64,000 bases of DNA from NCBI GenBank assembly GCA_013375455.1, contig JABXJT010000020.1:9148-73147 (forward strand). Reading direction: 5' to 3'. Shown here in pieces: positions 62,995-64,000 of the stretch. How positions within the stretch are numbered: position 1 is the stretch's first letter; each line of letters begins with the position of its first letter. A program made the position numbers and the translations under genes. Origin of the DNA: Candidatus Helarchaeota archaeon. GTDB taxonomy: Archaea > Asgardarchaeota > Lokiarchaeia > Helarchaeales > HEL-GB-A. The notes beneath the pieces were generated by a model that saw only the letters and a program-made list of their open reading frames with translations, was not told where the DNA came from and searched no databases.

Positions 62995-63897
62995 ATGGAG
63001 AAAAAGTATGTTCCGCTTCTAATTACTTTAATAATTACGCTGTCAATAATAATATTTTTCATGATTATAGGGATTTCATATTATTTTAACCCCGGAGACT
63101 CAGTATTCAGTGATGAAACGGTTTTGATTTTTATTCCATTCATCCCTGGACCGATAATTACGGACTTGCTGATAATCCTCGTAGCGCCCATCTTGCTTTT
63201 TTTCGTGATATTCTATAGCCTTGCCCCTTATTGGGCTAAACTTTTAATTAAGATACATAAAATACTTTCCAGAGTAGGGACGGATGCTAAATATGGGGTG
63301 ATTAGGATGGGGAGGAAGGTTACTGGAAGGATGTTGTTTTTTAGAGCTATGGTTGTTAGTTTCTTTACCTTCAGCATTGCGGTATTCTTGGTGGAGTTGT
63401 TGGTAGGACTTGGGATATCAGATGCCTTTCTATATTATTCTTCAGGTCCAGAGACCTTTATTACCATCGTGCAAGTATTTGTTGCGTGTCTTTTCCTAGG
63501 GATTATAACCATTCTTATCTTCCTCCCAGTTTGGTATCTGGAGGACAGTGGTTTGACATCCTTTCAAGTATCTACCAAGAAGGAAGATGAACGAAGTCCC
63601 ATTGATATTCAAGGCGTCCATGCACCTCTCGCAGGTGTACTCACGGGGTATGCAGGGCTCGCTACAATATTAGCGTGGATAATCTTTATCATAAAGGCAT
63701 TTTTTGTGGTTCCCGTTACGGATATTTCCTTTTTGGTGGTAATTTTCTTTATGCTACTGCCACTCATCGTTGCAGGGTTCTTCAGTATTCCCATCTATCT
63801 TTATGAAAAAAAGCTTCCCAGTCTGGTATCGCGTCTGGAATCTCATTGGAACTATGACCACATAAAACCGCCTGAATTTGAAAAAATTGAGGATTAA
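62995..63897 (+). CDS. polytopic membrane protein, unknown
   Basis: 300 residues, ATG start. About seven hydrophobic helices begin near residues 7, 42, 63, 118, 155, 212 and 244; a charged, basic segment (KIHKILSRVGTDAKYG) sits between the third and fourth. No motif I recognise. It lies 17 bp after the acetyltransferase gene and may be the last gene of that operon. Apparent C-terminal tail (HWNYDHIKPPEFEKIED) is cytosolic. Confidence 0.6.
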   Translation: MEKKYVPLLITLIITLSIIIFFMIIGISYYFNPGDSVFSDETVLIFIPFIPGPIITDLLIILVAPILLFFVIFYSLAPYWAKLLIKIHKILSRVGTDAKYGVIRMGRKVTGRMLFFRAMVVSFFTFSIAVFLVELLVGLGISDAFLYYSSGPETFITIVQVFVACLFLGIITILIFLPVWYLEDSGLTSFQVSTKKEDERSPIDIQGVHAPLAGVLTGYAGLATILAWIIFIIKAFFVVPVTDISFLVVIFFMLLPLIVAGFFSIPIYLYEKKLPSLVSRLESHWNYDHIKPPEFEKIED

Positions 63898-64000
63898 ATT
63901 AGGTTAAATTCACCATTTTCCCTTTTTTTTCATAATCCGCAAAAGTAATCTTTTCCGACAAAAATCACCACATGGAAACATTTAAATCCCGCTGAGAGGC

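Overview
The window is AT-rich archaeal chromosome, most likely from an Asgard archaeon (a Loki/Hel/Thor-type lineage); that assignment is inference. Archaeal markers are methenyl-H4MPT cyclohydrolase, a formylmethanofuran dehydrogenase (Fwd) operon, a geranylgeranyl-reductase-type flavoprotein, an archaetidylserine-decarboxylase-like protein, a CDP-alcohol phosphatidyltransferase and an AOR-type tungstoenzyme. The Asgard hint is a very long TPR-like protein ending in what looks like a longin/roadblock-type domain, plus many cysteine-rich DUF proteins (DUF5714, DUF3795, DUF2769). I see no rRNA, tRNA, CRISPR array or intact insertion sequence. Genes are densely packed, start with ATG, GTG or TTG, and often carry GGAG or GGTGA ribosome-binding sites.

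Layout. 1-700: non-coding or decayed DNA with a hairpin, a direct repeat and a possible broken minus-strand gene. 0.7-6.3 kb: DUF5714 protein, TauE/SafE exporter, small tail-anchored protein, LAGLIDADG endonuclease-like protein with an acidic-proline N-terminus, and a two-gene unit of membrane polyferredoxin plus DsbD/CcdA-like protein. 6.4-8.8 kb: a Macro-CHAT protease fusion and a HAD hydrolase. 8.9-10.7 kb: an aldehyde:ferredoxin oxidoreductase. 10.7-16.3 kb: uvrB, a bifunctional-nuclease-domain protein and uvrA on the minus strand; uvrC follows at 21.9 kb, so a complete bacterial-type UvrABC set lies within 12.5 kb, interleaved with membrane and surface proteins and a methyltransferase. 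23-30.4 kb: a GATase-like zinc-ribbon protein, unknown proteins, then lipid-related genes (LuxE-like ligase, geranylgeranyl reductase, decarboxylase, flavin reductase, CDP-alcohol transferase). 30.6-34 kb: the TPR/longin-like protein. 34.2-36.1 kb: radical SAM protein plus DUF4130 partner (putative DNA repair/modification).

36.8-40.2 kb: a five-gene Fwd operon (fwdC, ferredoxin, fwdD, Fe-S protein, fwdB) without fwdA, preceded by a stem-loop. 40.2-44.2 kb: gamma-carbonic-anhydrase-like protein, DUF3795 protein, and an AGPS-like FAD oxidase paired with a GlcF-like Fe-S subunit. 44.2-47.6 kb: alpha/beta esterase, a 73-bp duplicated scar of the GlcF-like gene, and a GH15 enzyme. 47.7-52.4 kb: seven-helix membrane protein, SCP2-like protein, UroD/MtaA-like protein, mch, two convergent paralogous small proteins, DUF2769. 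52.5-56.1 kb: tandem amidases and a VapBC-like pair. 56.2-60.4 kb: FixX/FixC-like pair, TIGR04076 protein, an orphan Eco57I/TaqI-like DNA methylase and a gene remnant. 60.5-63.9 kb: 2-oxoacid dehydrogenase E1 alpha and beta, GNAT acetyltransferase and a membrane protein.

Taken together the window suggests an anaerobe with the archaeal (H4MPT) Wood-Ljungdahl C1 branch (Fwd and Mch, perhaps methyl transfer by the UroD-family protein), ferredoxin-linked redox enzymes, ether-lipid synthesis and acquired bacterial nucleotide-excision repair. The most unusual single gene is the Macro-CHAT fusion at 6438-8042. The clearest genome-evolution observation is a chimeric scar at 45183-45288.
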